DNA of 64,000 nt, from NCBI RefSeq assembly GCF_020687545.1, contig NZ_JAJEQX010000014.1, positions 1-64,000 of the forward strand, read 5' to 3'. This document shows, piece after piece, positions 7,384 through 15,985 of this stretch; position 1 is the first letter of the stretch, and every line of letters begins with the position of its first letter. A program made the position numbers and the translations under genes. The notes under the pieces are model-generated. The model had not been told where the DNA came from, ran no database searches, and saw only the letters and a list, made by a program, of their open reading frames with translations. This DNA is from Ruminococcus turbiniformis. Its GTDB lineage: Bacteria; Bacillota; Clostridia; Lachnospirales; Lachnospiraceae.

Positions 7384-8615
7384 GTCGAGCGTGCCTCCAA
7401 CCTCTTGAGCTTTTTCAGCTTTGGCGTCTTCCACCCTTTCGGCATTGCTGAGAAATCAGCTTTGGTGCCACTGATATCCATCAGGATTGCGTACCCTTTT
7501 GTCATCCTCCCCTTGATAAAATATTCCTTTCCTAAATAACGAACCTTATCAAACTTACGGAAGCCGCTGATCTTGCCTGTTGTGATTGGCTTTTCCGAGC
7601 GGACCCCTTTCGCCTGTTGGAAGTCGCCAGCCGGAATGCATTTCTTTTTGTAAAGAGGGCTTTTCAGCGAAAACTCATTTCCCTGGGTAGCAATCACGCA
7701 GGCGTCAATATAGTGCTTTTTCCCCATGCCAAGCTGTAATTGGTTTGCTTTTGTTACATATCCTAATGTTTCAATTGCATCCGGGTACAGATTAAGGAGT
7801 TGCTTGCGGATGGAGTTCATCTGCGTCGCGTATTTCAGTGTCCCATTTGTCTTGCCATGAAAAACAGAATTAATTTTTCCGCTATGCAGAGCTTTATGGC
7901 AGGTATGGCAGAGCGTAATAAGGTTCTCCCCGTCGTCTGATCCGCCCTGGCTCCTGAACACGATGTGGTGGACTTCCAGCTTGCTGTCCTTATGTCTGCC
8001 TTTGCAGGATTGGCAGGTGTACCGGTCCCGGTTAAGTACCATTGCTTTCGTATTCTCAAACCCGTAATTCGAGCCTTTCTGATATCCCCAGTGCCGAACT
8101 TTTGGGTCTGCAAGGTTCGGGTTTTTCATAAGGTGGGGATCGAACTGGCCCGTTTCAAAAACCATTTCTGTTATCGGAAGGATCGACCGGATATACTCGA
8201 TCTCCTTTACATGGCTGTGGAGCTTGCTCTGCATAGTAGGGCTGAACCGGCCTGTCCGGATAGAATTTGCCCGGTTCTGCCACCTTGCTTTCCTGTAACG
8301 GGTTTTTCGGCTCCGCCTGTTCCTGCGGTATTTCGCCCTCCTTGTCATCTTTCCGGTGATATCGTTCCGGACTTCCACTTCAGACAGATAGACAATCTCC
8401 CCATTCTCTCTGCTCACAGCAGCGCCAAGGGTCCCGCTTCCGGTATCTACGCCAAGGGTTAAGTCCTGTGTATAGTCCGTTGTTTCATAAGCCAACTGAA
8501 TAGTGAAAGGTTCACGCTTCCTGACTTTTGCTTTGCCCTGCTTCAGCAGTAATCTTGCAATTACATTCGTACAGGGCATCAGAGGTTTTCTGTTTTGTGA
8601 GAGTACATATACCAT
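7341..8615 (-). CDS. iscB: IscB, RNA-guided RuvC-HNH nuclease (Cas9 ancestor family)
   Basis: A 424-residue protein starting at MVYVLSQNRKPLMPC, where the PLMP motif marks the true N terminus. Domains in order: PLMP, RuvC-I (GVDTGSGTLGAAV, Asp), an arginine-rich bridge helix (YRRNRRSRKTRYR), RuvC-II (MVFETGQFD, Glu), a zinc-binding HNH domain (CQSC, LEVHHIVFRSQGG, CHTCH), RuvC-III (HYIDACVIA, His/Asp), and a C-terminal TAM-interacting-type domain. All catalytic residues expected for IscB are present, so it looks active. IscB uses an omega RNA from the region upstream of its gene, whose guide is the element's flank. It overlaps the downstream tnpA. Confidence 0.95.
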   Translation of the reverse strand: MVYVLSQNRKPLMPCTNVIARLLLKQGKAKVRKREPFTIQLAYETTDYTQDLTLGVDTGSGTLGAAVSRENGEIVYLSEVEVRNDITGKMTRRAKYRRNRRSRKTRYRKARWQNRANSIRTGRFSPTMQSKLHSHVKEIEYIRSILPITEMVFETGQFDPHLMKNPNLADPKVRHWGYQKGSNYGFENTKAMVLNRDRYTCQSCKGRHKDSKLEVHHIVFRSQGGSDDGENLITLCHTCHKALHSGKINSVFHGKTNGTLKYATQMNSIRKQLLNLYPDAIETLGYVTKANQLQLGMGKKHYIDACVIATQGNEFSLKSPLYKKKCIPAGDFQQAKGVRSEKPITTGKISGFRKFDKVRYLGKEYFIKGRMTKGYAILMDISGTKADFSAMPKGWKTPKLKKLKRLEARSTWMVTTVAVTLNIA

Positions 8616-8908
8616 CAATAAGTTTCCCCTTATAAATACTCTGCCGGATGGCAGGTTGTGCGTACTTTGCTGTACTGTTACCATACAGCTGTTCCGTCTT
8701 CAACTCGACAATGATAAACGGGCTTGTCATGGATATATCACAGGGCTTTGGTTACTCTGACCCAACCTAAACATATCCGACAGGGCAGCGGTCTGTTGCG
8801 TCAACCGAAGGTGTCATGACCCGTCTATCGTAGCACTCATTTCTGAGTTCTTAGTCTGGTGAACCATTTAACAGAAGCCACTGACCTTTACGGTCTGTGG
8901 TAGTTCAC
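8616..8908 (-). ncRNA. Putative IscB omega RNA
   Basis: This 293-nt noncoding stretch directly upstream of iscB is where IscB omega RNAs are encoded. Read on the minus strand it begins GTGAACTACC, folds a hairpin (GACC-GTAAA-GGTC inside CCAC/GTGG), and contains GACGGGTCATGACACC and GACGCAACAGAC stretches consistent with a structured RNA. In IscB systems the guide is at the 5' end, so it would come from plus-strand positions of about 8909-8925, which overlap the stop codon of the neighbouring small gene. Structure and ends are inferred. Confidence 0.65.
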
Positions 8909-8924
8909 TATCATTTGCTGCATG

Positions 8925-9092
8925 CTATAAATCGCTTATGGTTACTAAGGCCATTGCGATTAATGTTGCAATCAGCATAACATCCATCAAATTACTGTAC
9001 CTGTAATTATCAGTTTTCCATAAGAGCACGTAAAAAATTATTGCTAGTGCAAAAAAGATCAAACCTATCAAAAATAAAGTATTACTTACCAT
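8925..9092 (-). CDS. Small membrane protein, 55 residues, unknown
   Basis: A 55-residue ORF with AAGGAG 5 nt before ATG. It encodes two hydrophobic helices (about 5-24 and 37-52) joined by a polar loop with Lys-Thr-Asp-Asn-Tyr-Arg. No family was recognised. The stop codon is 16 bp from the edge of the IscB element, so the element inserted just past the gene and its 3' end supplies the presumed IscB guide. The gene may have been part of a longer transcript before insertion. Confidence 0.6.
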   Translation of the reverse strand: MVSNTLFLIGLIFFALAIIFYVLLWKTDNYRYSNLMDVMLIATLIAMALVTISDL

Positions 9093-9370
9093 GACTTCTC
9101 CTTTTTAATTTTGTGAATGATGCATCTAAGGGATCAAATAAATGCCTTTTCATCTTCATTAAAACTAATTTCATATTTGTCAAGGTTCATGGAATTCATA
9201 GCATGTTTGCTTTCAATCTGCTCTTCAGCCCGCCACAATTCCCATCCATGATAATCGGCAGGGTACTCCGCCTGACCAACTGGATCAGGCGGATTGGAAT
9301 GCCAAACATACATCCTCAGGCATCCAGCCCCTGCTTACGCCCCCCTTTCTAAACTGCTTTAGTCCTTCAC
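9093..9370. other. Intergenic stretch with a dispersed hairpin
   Basis: No convincing gene was seen in these 278 bp. The notable content is the inverted repeat TCCGCCTGA...TCAGGCGGA at 9267-9293, with the conserved flank GGGTAC on its left. The same arrangement occurs at 20603-20640 and, more degenerately, at about 26368-26405. Confidence 0.5.
9267..9293. repeat. Dispersed hairpin TCCGCCTGA/TCAGGCGGA, copy 1
   Basis: Perfect 9-bp arms around a 9-nt loop. On the minus strand the right flank reads GTACCCTGCCGATTAT, shared with the other copies. It has no T tract, so it is not a standard terminator. Confidence 0.6.
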
Positions 9371-10486
9371 CTACTGCAACACAGGGATTCCGTTAACCTC
9401 GACATTGCCATAAACAGGGATTACAATACACTTCCTTCCATTAATGACTTCCAGGTCAATGGTGCTGTCCGGCTGTGTGGTGATCGTCGTATCCTGCATC
9501 CTTAAAGTGAACTTTTTTTCCTCCGAGAGATTGGTTAACAGGAATTTCCCCCTCTCCCCCGCATACCCTTCATAAATTTCGTGAAACCGCTGTAGCTTCT
9601 CCTCCGGGATCTCACAGGATTCAAGGACCTTTTTAATTTCCTGTTCCCCAGCTTCAATCGGTGCATCCCCATGGCAGTCCTCTGCCATCTCATTAATAGC
9701 ACGCTGGATTTCACAAATCTTCGCGCAGCTCGCATCGTCCCCCAGCACATCCTCAATAATCTTATGGAAGGTTTCCTTTTGAGCCTCACATGGCATAGGG
9801 ACCGCAGTCCCCAAAAGCCCCTCAATCAAGTCAGGCTGCAAATCCATCGACTTTTTCGAGTAGTACAGGGCATTGTGGATATCCGCAGTCCTGTCATTAA
9901 ATGCTGGAAAAAGAAATGCTTTGTCTGGTTTCTCCACAATCCGGTCCCGTATCCGGTCTGAAAAGCGCTTCTTTTCTTCCTGGTATGACAGCCCGGGCTT
10001 GGAGAGTGCCACCGGGCAAATGCAAGCGGACAGATATTCGTACACATTATCAGCCGGGTCTTCATCGAACAGGCTGATCTGATCCAACTTTCCTGGAATA
10101 TCGTAAAATCCGTGAACCACGATGATATAGTAATGGTCCGGATACACATAGGAATCAATTACCTTGTCATAAAATTCTTCCAGTAATTCCTCATCTTCAA
10201 GCTTGCTGTCACGGAGCCTGAGAAGGAATTCCTGCGCCCCGTCCGGCTTTTCAGATTCCAACGGGAATGGAAGATTATACAGGTTTTTGCCTATTTGCCC
10301 GGAAAACGCTTTCCGGAAGATCTCAAAATATTTCATGCATTCCTCCTCAGGAAGAGACAGAAAAGCCTCCTTTGACTTTGCGACTTTTTGCTTGTTGCTG
10401 TCCACGTAACAACTGCATATCCTAGTGAGATTGCAATATTCCGGAGTGAACTGTTTCTTGATTTCCATTACTTCTTTTTTGTCCAT
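9371..10486 (-). CDS. DUF4317 family protein
   Basis: About 371 residues from the start at MDKKEVMEIKKQF; an upstream in-frame TTG at 10504 is possible, and neither start has a clear ribosome site. The N terminus (KKQFTPEYCNLTRICSCYVDSNKQ) matches the conserved opening of DUF4317 proteins, which are common in Lachnospiraceae and have no assigned function. The rest is soluble and acidic, with no membrane segments. It lies downstream of the topoisomerase gene in the same direction. Confidence 0.75.
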   Translation of the reverse strand: MDKKEVMEIKKQFTPEYCNLTRICSCYVDSNKQKVAKSKEAFLSLPEEECMKYFEIFRKAFSGQIGKNLYNLPFPLESEKPDGAQEFLLRLRDSKLEDEELLEEFYDKVIDSYVYPDHYYIIVVHGFYDIPGKLDQISLFDEDPADNVYEYLSACICPVALSKPGLSYQEEKKRFSDRIRDRIVEKPDKAFLFPAFNDRTADIHNALYYSKKSMDLQPDLIEGLLGTAVPMPCEAQKETFHKIIEDVLGDDASCAKICEIQRAINEMAEDCHGDAPIEAGEQEIKKVLESCEIPEEKLQRFHEIYEGYAGERGKFLLTNLSEEKKFTLRMQDTTITTQPDSTIDLEVINGRKCIVIPVYGNVEVNGIPVLQ

Positions 10487-10576
10487 AGCTTTTGTGTGTG
10501 GCAAATCCTACCGTAGAGCTTCCACAGGCTATCTGCCACTTCTCCTTTCCTTTTTGTACGCCGGCTTGCCGGCATT

Positions 10577-12592
10577 TTAATTGTCAAATACAAAGCTTAT
10601 TTTTTTGTCATCACCAAGGGCAAGCCCTGCGGAAAAGGGTTTCCCGTTCTTAGATACGAACCCTTGCATTTGTGGAAGTACCCTGTTATTGAGCAATGCC
10701 ATGATTTCCTCATCCGAGAAGGACCTGCCGCAGATCTTCCGGTAAACCTGAAGCCCGCAACTGCAGAAATACCCGGCATGCCTGACACTTACCTGCATTC
10801 CGCAAAACGGGCACCGCACGGAAACTTCCGGCGCGGCCTGCTCCACCTGGGCACATACGCGGTACAGGTCTTTCAGGATTTCCTTGTACACTGCCTGGTA
10901 TTGCTGTTCCCCGCGCTGGATCTGCTTGATCTTGTGGTCCATCTGGCCGGCAAATACTGGAGAGATGATATCCACCCCTTCCATTGCCTCTACATACTTC
11001 TTTCCCGCTTCTGTGATATAGAGCGAGTTTTTCTTTACTTCCACATATCCACGCTTTATGATGTCCCCGATAATTGTTGCCCGGGTAGCCGCTGTACCGA
11101 TGCCTTTGGATTCAGCCAGTGACTTCCTGAGTTCCGGGTCCTCGATCTGCCTCGCGAAATGCTCCATTGCAGAGATGAGCCCTGCCTGGGTCAGCCGTTT
11201 CGGGGGCTGTGTCTTCCGGGCAAGGAAACGGAACTGCTTTGCCATTATCCTGTCGCCCTGCTTCAGGTTCGGAAGGGTATATTCCTTCGGAATCCCATAT
11301 AGCTGCCGCCATCCCGGGTCAATGACCCGTTTCCCGGAAGCGAGGAAGCCTGCTTCCCCATGCATGATTTCAATTGTGCTCGTTTCTTCCTCCATTGGCG
11401 TCATAAACTGCGCATAGAACTTATTGTAAATCAGATTCAGGATTTCTTTTTCCGGAGCTGTCATCCTGGACAGGTCTGGCTTCAGTGTTGTCGGGAGGAG
11501 CGCGTCATGGGATTCTTTCTCCACTTCCTTATCATTCACCACGTTCCGGTCCCTCTGTACCTGAGTGATACGGGCCATTGCGGGCCCGGAAGGGAGGTCC
11601 GGGAATACGGATACCACTTGGAGCAGGGCCGGGAACTCTTTGGCCTTTTCTGATGACACATACCGGCACTGGGTCCTTGGGTACGACACAGCTTTATGTT
11701 TTTCGTAGAGAGATTGGACCGTATCCAGGGTTTTCTGTGGGGAATACCCGAACATCTGACCCGCATCCATCTGGAGGGAAGCCAGGTCGTACAGCTTCGG
11801 GGCATGGACCGATTTCCGCCTGGATTGTACTCCTGAGACGATGCCCTCCGCCGGAAATGAGATTGGTTCCTCTTTGGCAAATTCTTTCGGCTTTTTGTCA
11901 TTCCCGCATAGGAGCGCCTGGAACCCGCCGTAGTCAGCCTGTAATTGGAAGTACTGTCTGGGCACAAATTGCTCAATCGCGACAGAATTGTCATAAACCA
12001 GTTTGATCGTAGGTGCTTTAACCCGCCCAACCGTCATTAGGTTTCCAGTCTTTATGCTCATCAGCCGTGTGATATTCATCCCGTACAGCCAATCCGCCCT
12101 GGACCGCAGCAGGAAGGAGGCCGTAAACCTCTGGTGTACTGGATCCGTATGGTAATCTGTCATCGAAAGCAGGGATTCCAGGATCTCCTTGTCTGTCAGG
12201 GAATGTTCCATGAAGCGGAGCGCTTTCTTTTTCTGCAGGCCGAGATACTGCTCGATCAGGAAATAGATCCCGTACCCCTCTGTATCCGAGTCGGTTCCGA
12301 CAATGATCCCGTCACACTCCGCAGCTTTCTTCTTGATCTCCTGGAGCATCTTTGTTTTCCCCTTGATCGGTTTGACTCCCCATTTGCCGGGGATCATCGG
12401 ATATTGGATTTCCCACCATTTCCCGTCCCAGCCGGGATAATCATTCGGTTTTAAATTCCGGCAGGCGTGGCCGGCCAGGGCGCAGAATTCGATTTTTCCT
12501 ACTTCATCCTCAATCTGTGTACGGTGTTTCCGGTAACAGGACTGGACATCGCGCATCAGGGATGGCTTTTCCGCTATAAACAGATACTTCAA
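10577..12592 (-). CDS. topB: Type IA DNA topoisomerase (topoisomerase III-like)
   Basis: A 671-residue single-strand-passing topoisomerase. The Toprim domain begins with FIAEKPS (Glu8) and carries VGTDSDTEGYG at about 98-108, where canonical enzymes have DxDxEGE. The active-site tyrosine is in VSYPRTQCRY (about residue 300; usually SYPRTDS). A C-terminal zinc ribbon of the CPFC...CSCGL type follows. The start is TTG overlapping the stop of the upstream gene (TTGA), with GAGGAGG 7 nt before it. Such divergent TopB proteins are carried by conjugative elements and probably resolve replication or transfer intermediates. Confidence 0.93.
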   Translation of the reverse strand: MKYLFIAEKPSLMRDVQSCYRKHRTQIEDEVGKIEFCALAGHACRNLKPNDYPGWDGKWWEIQYPMIPGKWGVKPIKGKTKMLQEIKKKAAECDGIIVGTDSDTEGYGIYFLIEQYLGLQKKKALRFMEHSLTDKEILESLLSMTDYHTDPVHQRFTASFLLRSRADWLYGMNITRLMSIKTGNLMTVGRVKAPTIKLVYDNSVAIEQFVPRQYFQLQADYGGFQALLCGNDKKPKEFAKEEPISFPAEGIVSGVQSRRKSVHAPKLYDLASLQMDAGQMFGYSPQKTLDTVQSLYEKHKAVSYPRTQCRYVSSEKAKEFPALLQVVSVFPDLPSGPAMARITQVQRDRNVVNDKEVEKESHDALLPTTLKPDLSRMTAPEKEILNLIYNKFYAQFMTPMEEETSTIEIMHGEAGFLASGKRVIDPGWRQLYGIPKEYTLPNLKQGDRIMAKQFRFLARKTQPPKRLTQAGLISAMEHFARQIEDPELRKSLAESKGIGTAATRATIIGDIIKRGYVEVKKNSLYITEAGKKYVEAMEGVDIISPVFAGQMDHKIKQIQRGEQQYQAVYKEILKDLYRVCAQVEQAAPEVSVRCPFCGMQVSVRHAGYFCSCGLQVYRKICGRSFSDEEIMALLNNRVLPQMQGFVSKNGKPFSAGLALGDDKKISFVFDN

Positions 12593-12864
12593 TCCGTTTC
12601 CTCCTCACTGTTGTCATTATCAACCAATTGCAGATACTCATGGATAAAATCCCTGAGATTTGCACGGCTGTATTTCTCTGTATTGTTTTTCGGTTCAGCT
12701 CCCTTCTCGTAAAGATAACACGCAAAATCCACCCATTTTTCCGGGTCATTTTCCATTTCTTCGAATTCTGTCGGGGACGGGTAAAAAGGCTTTGCCTTTG
12801 CCGGGTCAATCCGGTCAAACGCTTCCAAAAGCCGATCGTATTCATCAAATGTCATCGTTTTCAA
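12589..12864 (-). CDS. Unknown small acidic protein
   Basis: A 91-residue soluble, acidic protein with a predicted helical N terminus (TFDEYDRLLEAFDRI) and C terminus (ANLRDFIHEYLQLV). No family was recognised. The TTG start overlaps the stop of the zinc-ribbon gene and has GGAGG 8 nt upstream; its own stop overlaps the topoisomerase start. The four genes 13347 to 10577 are therefore one coupled unit. Confidence 0.7.
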   Translation of the reverse strand: MKTMTFDEYDRLLEAFDRIDPAKAKPFYPSPTEFEEMENDPEKWVDFACYLYEKGAEPKNNTEKYSRANLRDFIHEYLQLVDNDNSEEETD

Positions 12865-13127
12865 TATTCCAGCCTCCTCATATATACTTTGTTCTGCCCC
12901 TGCCCATCCATGGCAATGATGTGGAGCCTCTCTGTTTTGTATTCCCCGGGAGGAAGGGAGTCCGCATAGTCTTTATCCCTGACGGACAGCCGGGCCCCAC
13001 ACCTGCATTTGTAATAGAGATTGTATTTCCCCTGGGTTAACTGCATCCGTTCCCCGCACTCCCCACAATACAATGTTCTATGAGAAACGGATTGACACTT
13101 ATTTTGGACCTGTTCCTGTTGCCGCAT
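12861..13127 (-). CDS. Small zinc-ribbon protein
   Basis: About 88 residues from ATG at 13127 (AGGA 5 nt upstream); a longer start at 13157 is possible. The core has CGECGERM and CRCGARL, two cysteine pairs forming a zinc ribbon, followed by a beta-rich tail (TERLHIIAMDG). It overlaps both neighbours, so it is coupled to the topoisomerase operon. It may be a nucleic-acid-binding accessory factor; the function is unknown. Confidence 0.7.
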   Translation of the reverse strand: MRQQEQVQNKCQSVSHRTLYCGECGERMQLTQGKYNLYYKCRCGARLSVRDKDYADSLPPGEYKTERLHIIAMDGQGQNKVYMRRLEY

Positions 13128-13347
13128 GGCTTTCCTGCTCCCTCTCCCTGATGTCATCCAGGATTGCCTGTTTCATCAATTCTGTAGCGTCCCTTGCGCA
13201 TTTTCCGGTTTCCAGCAGGGTGGGGATCTCCAGTTCTTTTAACTCATCTTCCGTAAGGCTTCTGACAAACCGGTTAAACAGGTTCAGGATATCTTCCGTT
13301 GGATGGTCGAATACGAATAAAACGAATCGGTCTGTGATATGTACCAT
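13099..13347 (-). CDS. Unknown 82-residue protein
   Basis: GAGGAGG stands 8 nt before ATG. The protein is small, mostly helical and soluble, with an acidic middle (LTEDELKELEIP) and a Gln/Glu-rich tail (DIREREQES). No family was recognised. It is the first gene of the topoisomerase operon, and its 3' end overlaps the zinc-ribbon gene by 29 bp or more. Confidence 0.7.
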   Translation of the reverse strand: MVHITDRFVLFVFDHPTEDILNLFNRFVRSLTEDELKELEIPTLLETGKCARDATELMKQAILDDIREREQESHAATGTGPK

Positions 13348-13406
13348 ATTTTTGCCTCCTCAATGCTATTTTAAGAAAAATGGTTGACTCTCTGTTTTTT
13401 GCAGAC

Positions 13407-13433
13407 AGAAAAGCGGCCCACATGGACCGCTTC
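13407..13433 (-). terminator. Terminator after the RecJ-like gene
   Basis: Minus-strand hairpin AAGCGG...CCGCTT followed by TTTTCTG, 7 bp beyond the recJ stop. Confidence 0.7.
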
Positions 13434-13440
13434 CGCTGTG

Positions 13441-15027
13441 CTATTCAAAATCAATTGCTTCAAACTTCAGCTGGCGTTTCCCGTTAAACCAGGATTCTCC
13501 CAGGTAACCTACCACGTCCAGGCTTTTTGGATACCCTTTCTGGGCTTTCAAATCCTCAAACCGATTTCTCATCCCAAAAGCAACCAGTTTCACGGTATCC
13601 GCGTTTATAGAAAAGTGGCTGCCATCCCCCATTACTTTAAATTCAGCAGGGCTGACAGGAAATTTATGGATCCGGAAACGGATTTTTGGGTTTTTCTCCC
13701 CGAACGGGGAAAATTTTTTCAGCTCCTCAGCTACGTCCTCGGCTTCCCAGAGTTCCATGTCAAGGTCATACATGGTGTTCCCGGAATACGAAGGCAGCTC
13801 TCCGCACGCTTCCGAAAACTTTTTCCGGAATTTCCCAAGATTCTCGCTGCAGATGGAAAGCCCCGCTGCACCAGCGTGCCCTCCGTACCCAAGCATTTCA
13901 TCCTGGATAGAGTCAAGAACTGCTTTCAGGTCAACTCCAGGAATCGACCTTCCGGATCCCTTCAGGATTCCCTGCTGCTCTGTCTGCGTGAAGCAGATAG
14001 CGGGACATAAATACTTTTCACACAGCTGCCCGGCTACGAGGCCTACGATCCCTTCCCCGATATCCGGAAGATATACGACAGCTGGCCTTTCGCCATGGCA
14101 TTTGTCATCCGCCTCACTGATGGCAGTTTTCATGAGTTCTTTACGCTTATTGTTTGTCTCAATAAGACGTTTCGTCTCCCACCAGAGCTGTGGGTTATTG
14201 CGCGGGGAACGCAAGAGCTTCAGCACACGCTCTGCCCCATCGTCGAATAACCTTCCGGAAGCATTAAAGATAGGCCCGATTGTAAAACCATAATCCTCTT
14301 CCGTGATGTGGTTATCTAAGCCAACTGTATCCAGGAGTTTCCTGAGCCCCGCAGGGCCATGCCCGGTATTGATCAGCTGGAGCCCTTCCTGTACAAGCTT
14401 CCTGTTCACGCCTAACAAAGGCATAACATCCGCAACTGTAGCGATGGATGCGAGGACTTTCAGGTCAATCACGTCTTCTCCCAGGAGCTCCTTCACAAAG
14501 CGGTAAGCAATTGCTGCCCCGCAGTATCCCTTAAACCCTTCCGTACCGTCTGCACTGGGATCTACAAAGATATCGGCGTCCGGCAGGATTACCTCCCCCC
14601 TCCGCTTTGGCGGCAGGTGGTGGTCCGTCACGATAACGGTCAGGCCTTTTTCCCTGGCTTTGTTTATGGCCTCAGCTGCAGCAATCCCATTGTCAACCGT
14701 CAGGACCACACCGCTGTCCAGCTCGTCAATGATTTTTTCAGAAAGCCCATACCCCTCTGAAAACCGTCTCGGGAGCCTTGTCGTAACCCGGAACCCAGCC
14801 TTTTCCAACCCGGTTGCCATAATACAGGTCCCGGTGATACCATCCACGTCATAATCACCCACAATGTGGATAATTTCATCCTTGTGCTCCTTCAGAATCG
14901 CTACAGCCATGCTGAGATTATGGATTTCCGGTTCACCAGAATCCGCAAAAAACTCTGCTGTAGGGATCCCCGTGTTCCTCTGTACGACCTCCTCAATCGT
15001 TGTGCAATCGTCTTTTTTGAAAAACAT
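13441..15027 (-). CDS. recJ: RecJ-like single-strand DNA exonuclease (DHH family)
   Basis: A 528-residue protein. The start at MFFKKDDC has AAGGAGGAAGG just upstream; the frame continues to 15147 but without a ribosome site. Motifs are VGDYDVDGITG (about 56-66), LTVDNGIA, VTDHH (DHH at about 135-137), ATVADVMPL, and the DHHA1 motif YGGHAGAAGLS. The C-terminal part resembles the OB domain of RecJ. RecJ degrades single-stranded DNA 5' to 3' in repair and recombination. It probably supplements the element's own replication set. A CATATT box lies 34 nt before the start. Confidence 0.93.
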   Translation of the reverse strand: MFFKKDDCTTIEEVVQRNTGIPTAEFFADSGEPEIHNLSMAVAILKEHKDEIIHIVGDYDVDGITGTCIMATGLEKAGFRVTTRLPRRFSEGYGLSEKIIDELDSGVVLTVDNGIAAAEAINKAREKGLTVIVTDHHLPPKRRGEVILPDADIFVDPSADGTEGFKGYCGAAIAYRFVKELLGEDVIDLKVLASIATVADVMPLLGVNRKLVQEGLQLINTGHGPAGLRKLLDTVGLDNHITEEDYGFTIGPIFNASGRLFDDGAERVLKLLRSPRNNPQLWWETKRLIETNNKRKELMKTAISEADDKCHGERPAVVYLPDIGEGIVGLVAGQLCEKYLCPAICFTQTEQQGILKGSGRSIPGVDLKAVLDSIQDEMLGYGGHAGAAGLSICSENLGKFRKKFSEACGELPSYSGNTMYDLDMELWEAEDVAEELKKFSPFGEKNPKIRFRIHKFPVSPAEFKVMGDGSHFSINADTVKLVAFGMRNRFEDLKAQKGYPKSLDVVGYLGESWFNGKRQLKFEAIDFE

Positions 15028-15985
15028 GTACCTTCCTCCTTTTTTCTTCAATTCCGGAAGAATATGAGCAATTCCGTCCAAAAAAGAACGACATGATTCA
15101 TACGGAGCAAAACTCCTGACAAACGGCGCTGTCTGGCAGTATGCCAAAACTCAAATACCTGGACAAGTTCGTCCTGCTTTTGCTGCAAACGATATAGTTT
15201 CGCGGATCCGGATCCTCCGAACTTCGCCTCTCCTGTCCACCATGCCATGAAACCTGCCAAAGCTGTCTCACACCCCAAGGGTCCCACGCTCATGGGAACT
15301 ATTCCGGATCATGCAGTTACTTACGGAGCGCCGTTGTCTGCTGTGGGACCCCGATTTCGCGGATCCGGATCCTCCGAATTTCGCCCCTCCTGTCCGCCAT
15401 GCTATGAAACCTGCCAAAGCTGTCTCACATCCCAAGGGTTCCACGCTCATGGGAACTATTCCGGATCATGCGGTTACTCACCAAGCGCCGTTGTCTCCTG
15501 TGAGATTCCGCAATGGATCTGGGTCTCATCAGCAGCCAGAAGTGAGGAAATTTTTCGCGGATCTGGATCCGCCGAACTTCGCCCCTCTAGTCTGCCATGT
15601 CGCGACCCCTGTCAAAGCTGTCATCCTGCCATCCCGTCTGCCATGGGCCCTGTCAAATCTGTTCCGGTCCCCAAGCATCACGCACTCATGGGAACAGTCC
15701 CGGATCAAGTGGCTACTCAACGAGCGCCGTTGTCTGCTGCGGTACCATCGGCAGTCAGAAGCGAGGAAAATTTGTGTGGATCCGGATCCGCCGATTTTGC
15801 ACTCATGGTCAATCTCCGCAATCAGGGTTTCCTGAGCGCCTGACGCTCTGAATATACCAGGCCAACGTGTAAACTTGATTGTTTCCTTGATTGTTTCGCG
15901 GATCCGGATCCTTTTTGTGAATGCCGTAGGCTCACGGAGCCTTTTCGGAGCAAGCTTTGGGCAGGCTGCCAAAAGAGGCTGACAG
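15028..15985. other. Gene-poor region holding a degenerate tandem array
   Basis: Nearly 1 kb without a credible gene. Open frames on both strands here are read across repeats whose spacing (157, 198, 219 and 122 bp) is not a multiple of three, so the frame changes from unit to unit. The content is the array at 15198-15911 plus a CATATT promoter box at 15061-15066. The site lies between recJ and repA, where an origin of replication or partition site could be. Confidence 0.6.
15198..15911. repeat. Tandem array of degenerate units headed by GGATCCGGATCC
   Basis: Unit heads are at 15204, 15361, 15559 (one substitution), 15778 and 15900. Units 1-3 share the head, TCCGAA or GCCGAA, a CCTGTCC(A/G)CCATG segment, AAAGCTGTC, CTCATGGGAAC, CCGGATCA and AGCGCCGTTGTCTGCTG, in that order. 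Units 4 and 5 keep little more than the head. The sequence is imperfectly conserved and noncoding. It resembles an expanded intergenic repeat or an origin/partition-type array; no known family was recognised. Confidence 0.8.

Larger units (their letters stand above)
6937..8908 (-). mobile_element. IS200/IS605-type element carrying iscB and a defective tnpA
   Basis: The element spans a subterminal hairpin (CCACATGCC-TTTA-GGCGTGTGG, about 6941-6962) at one end and GTGAACTACC (minus strand, 8899-8908) with a hairpin at the other. Minus-strand order is omega RNA region, iscB, tnpA. The GTAGTTCAC-type terminus matches those of the tnpB elements at 691-699 and 59145-59153. It sits immediately beyond the stop codon of a small membrane-protein gene. 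Exact boundaries are inferred, not proven by an empty site. Confidence 0.7.

Noticed and set aside
15247-15843. 198-residue open frame across the tandem array
   Set aside because: Repeat units are read in different frames because their spacing is not a multiple of three. No ribosome site and no family.
15198-15911. CRISPR array
   Set aside because: Units are 120-220 bp and degenerate, without short identical repeats and unique spacers; no cas genes are near.
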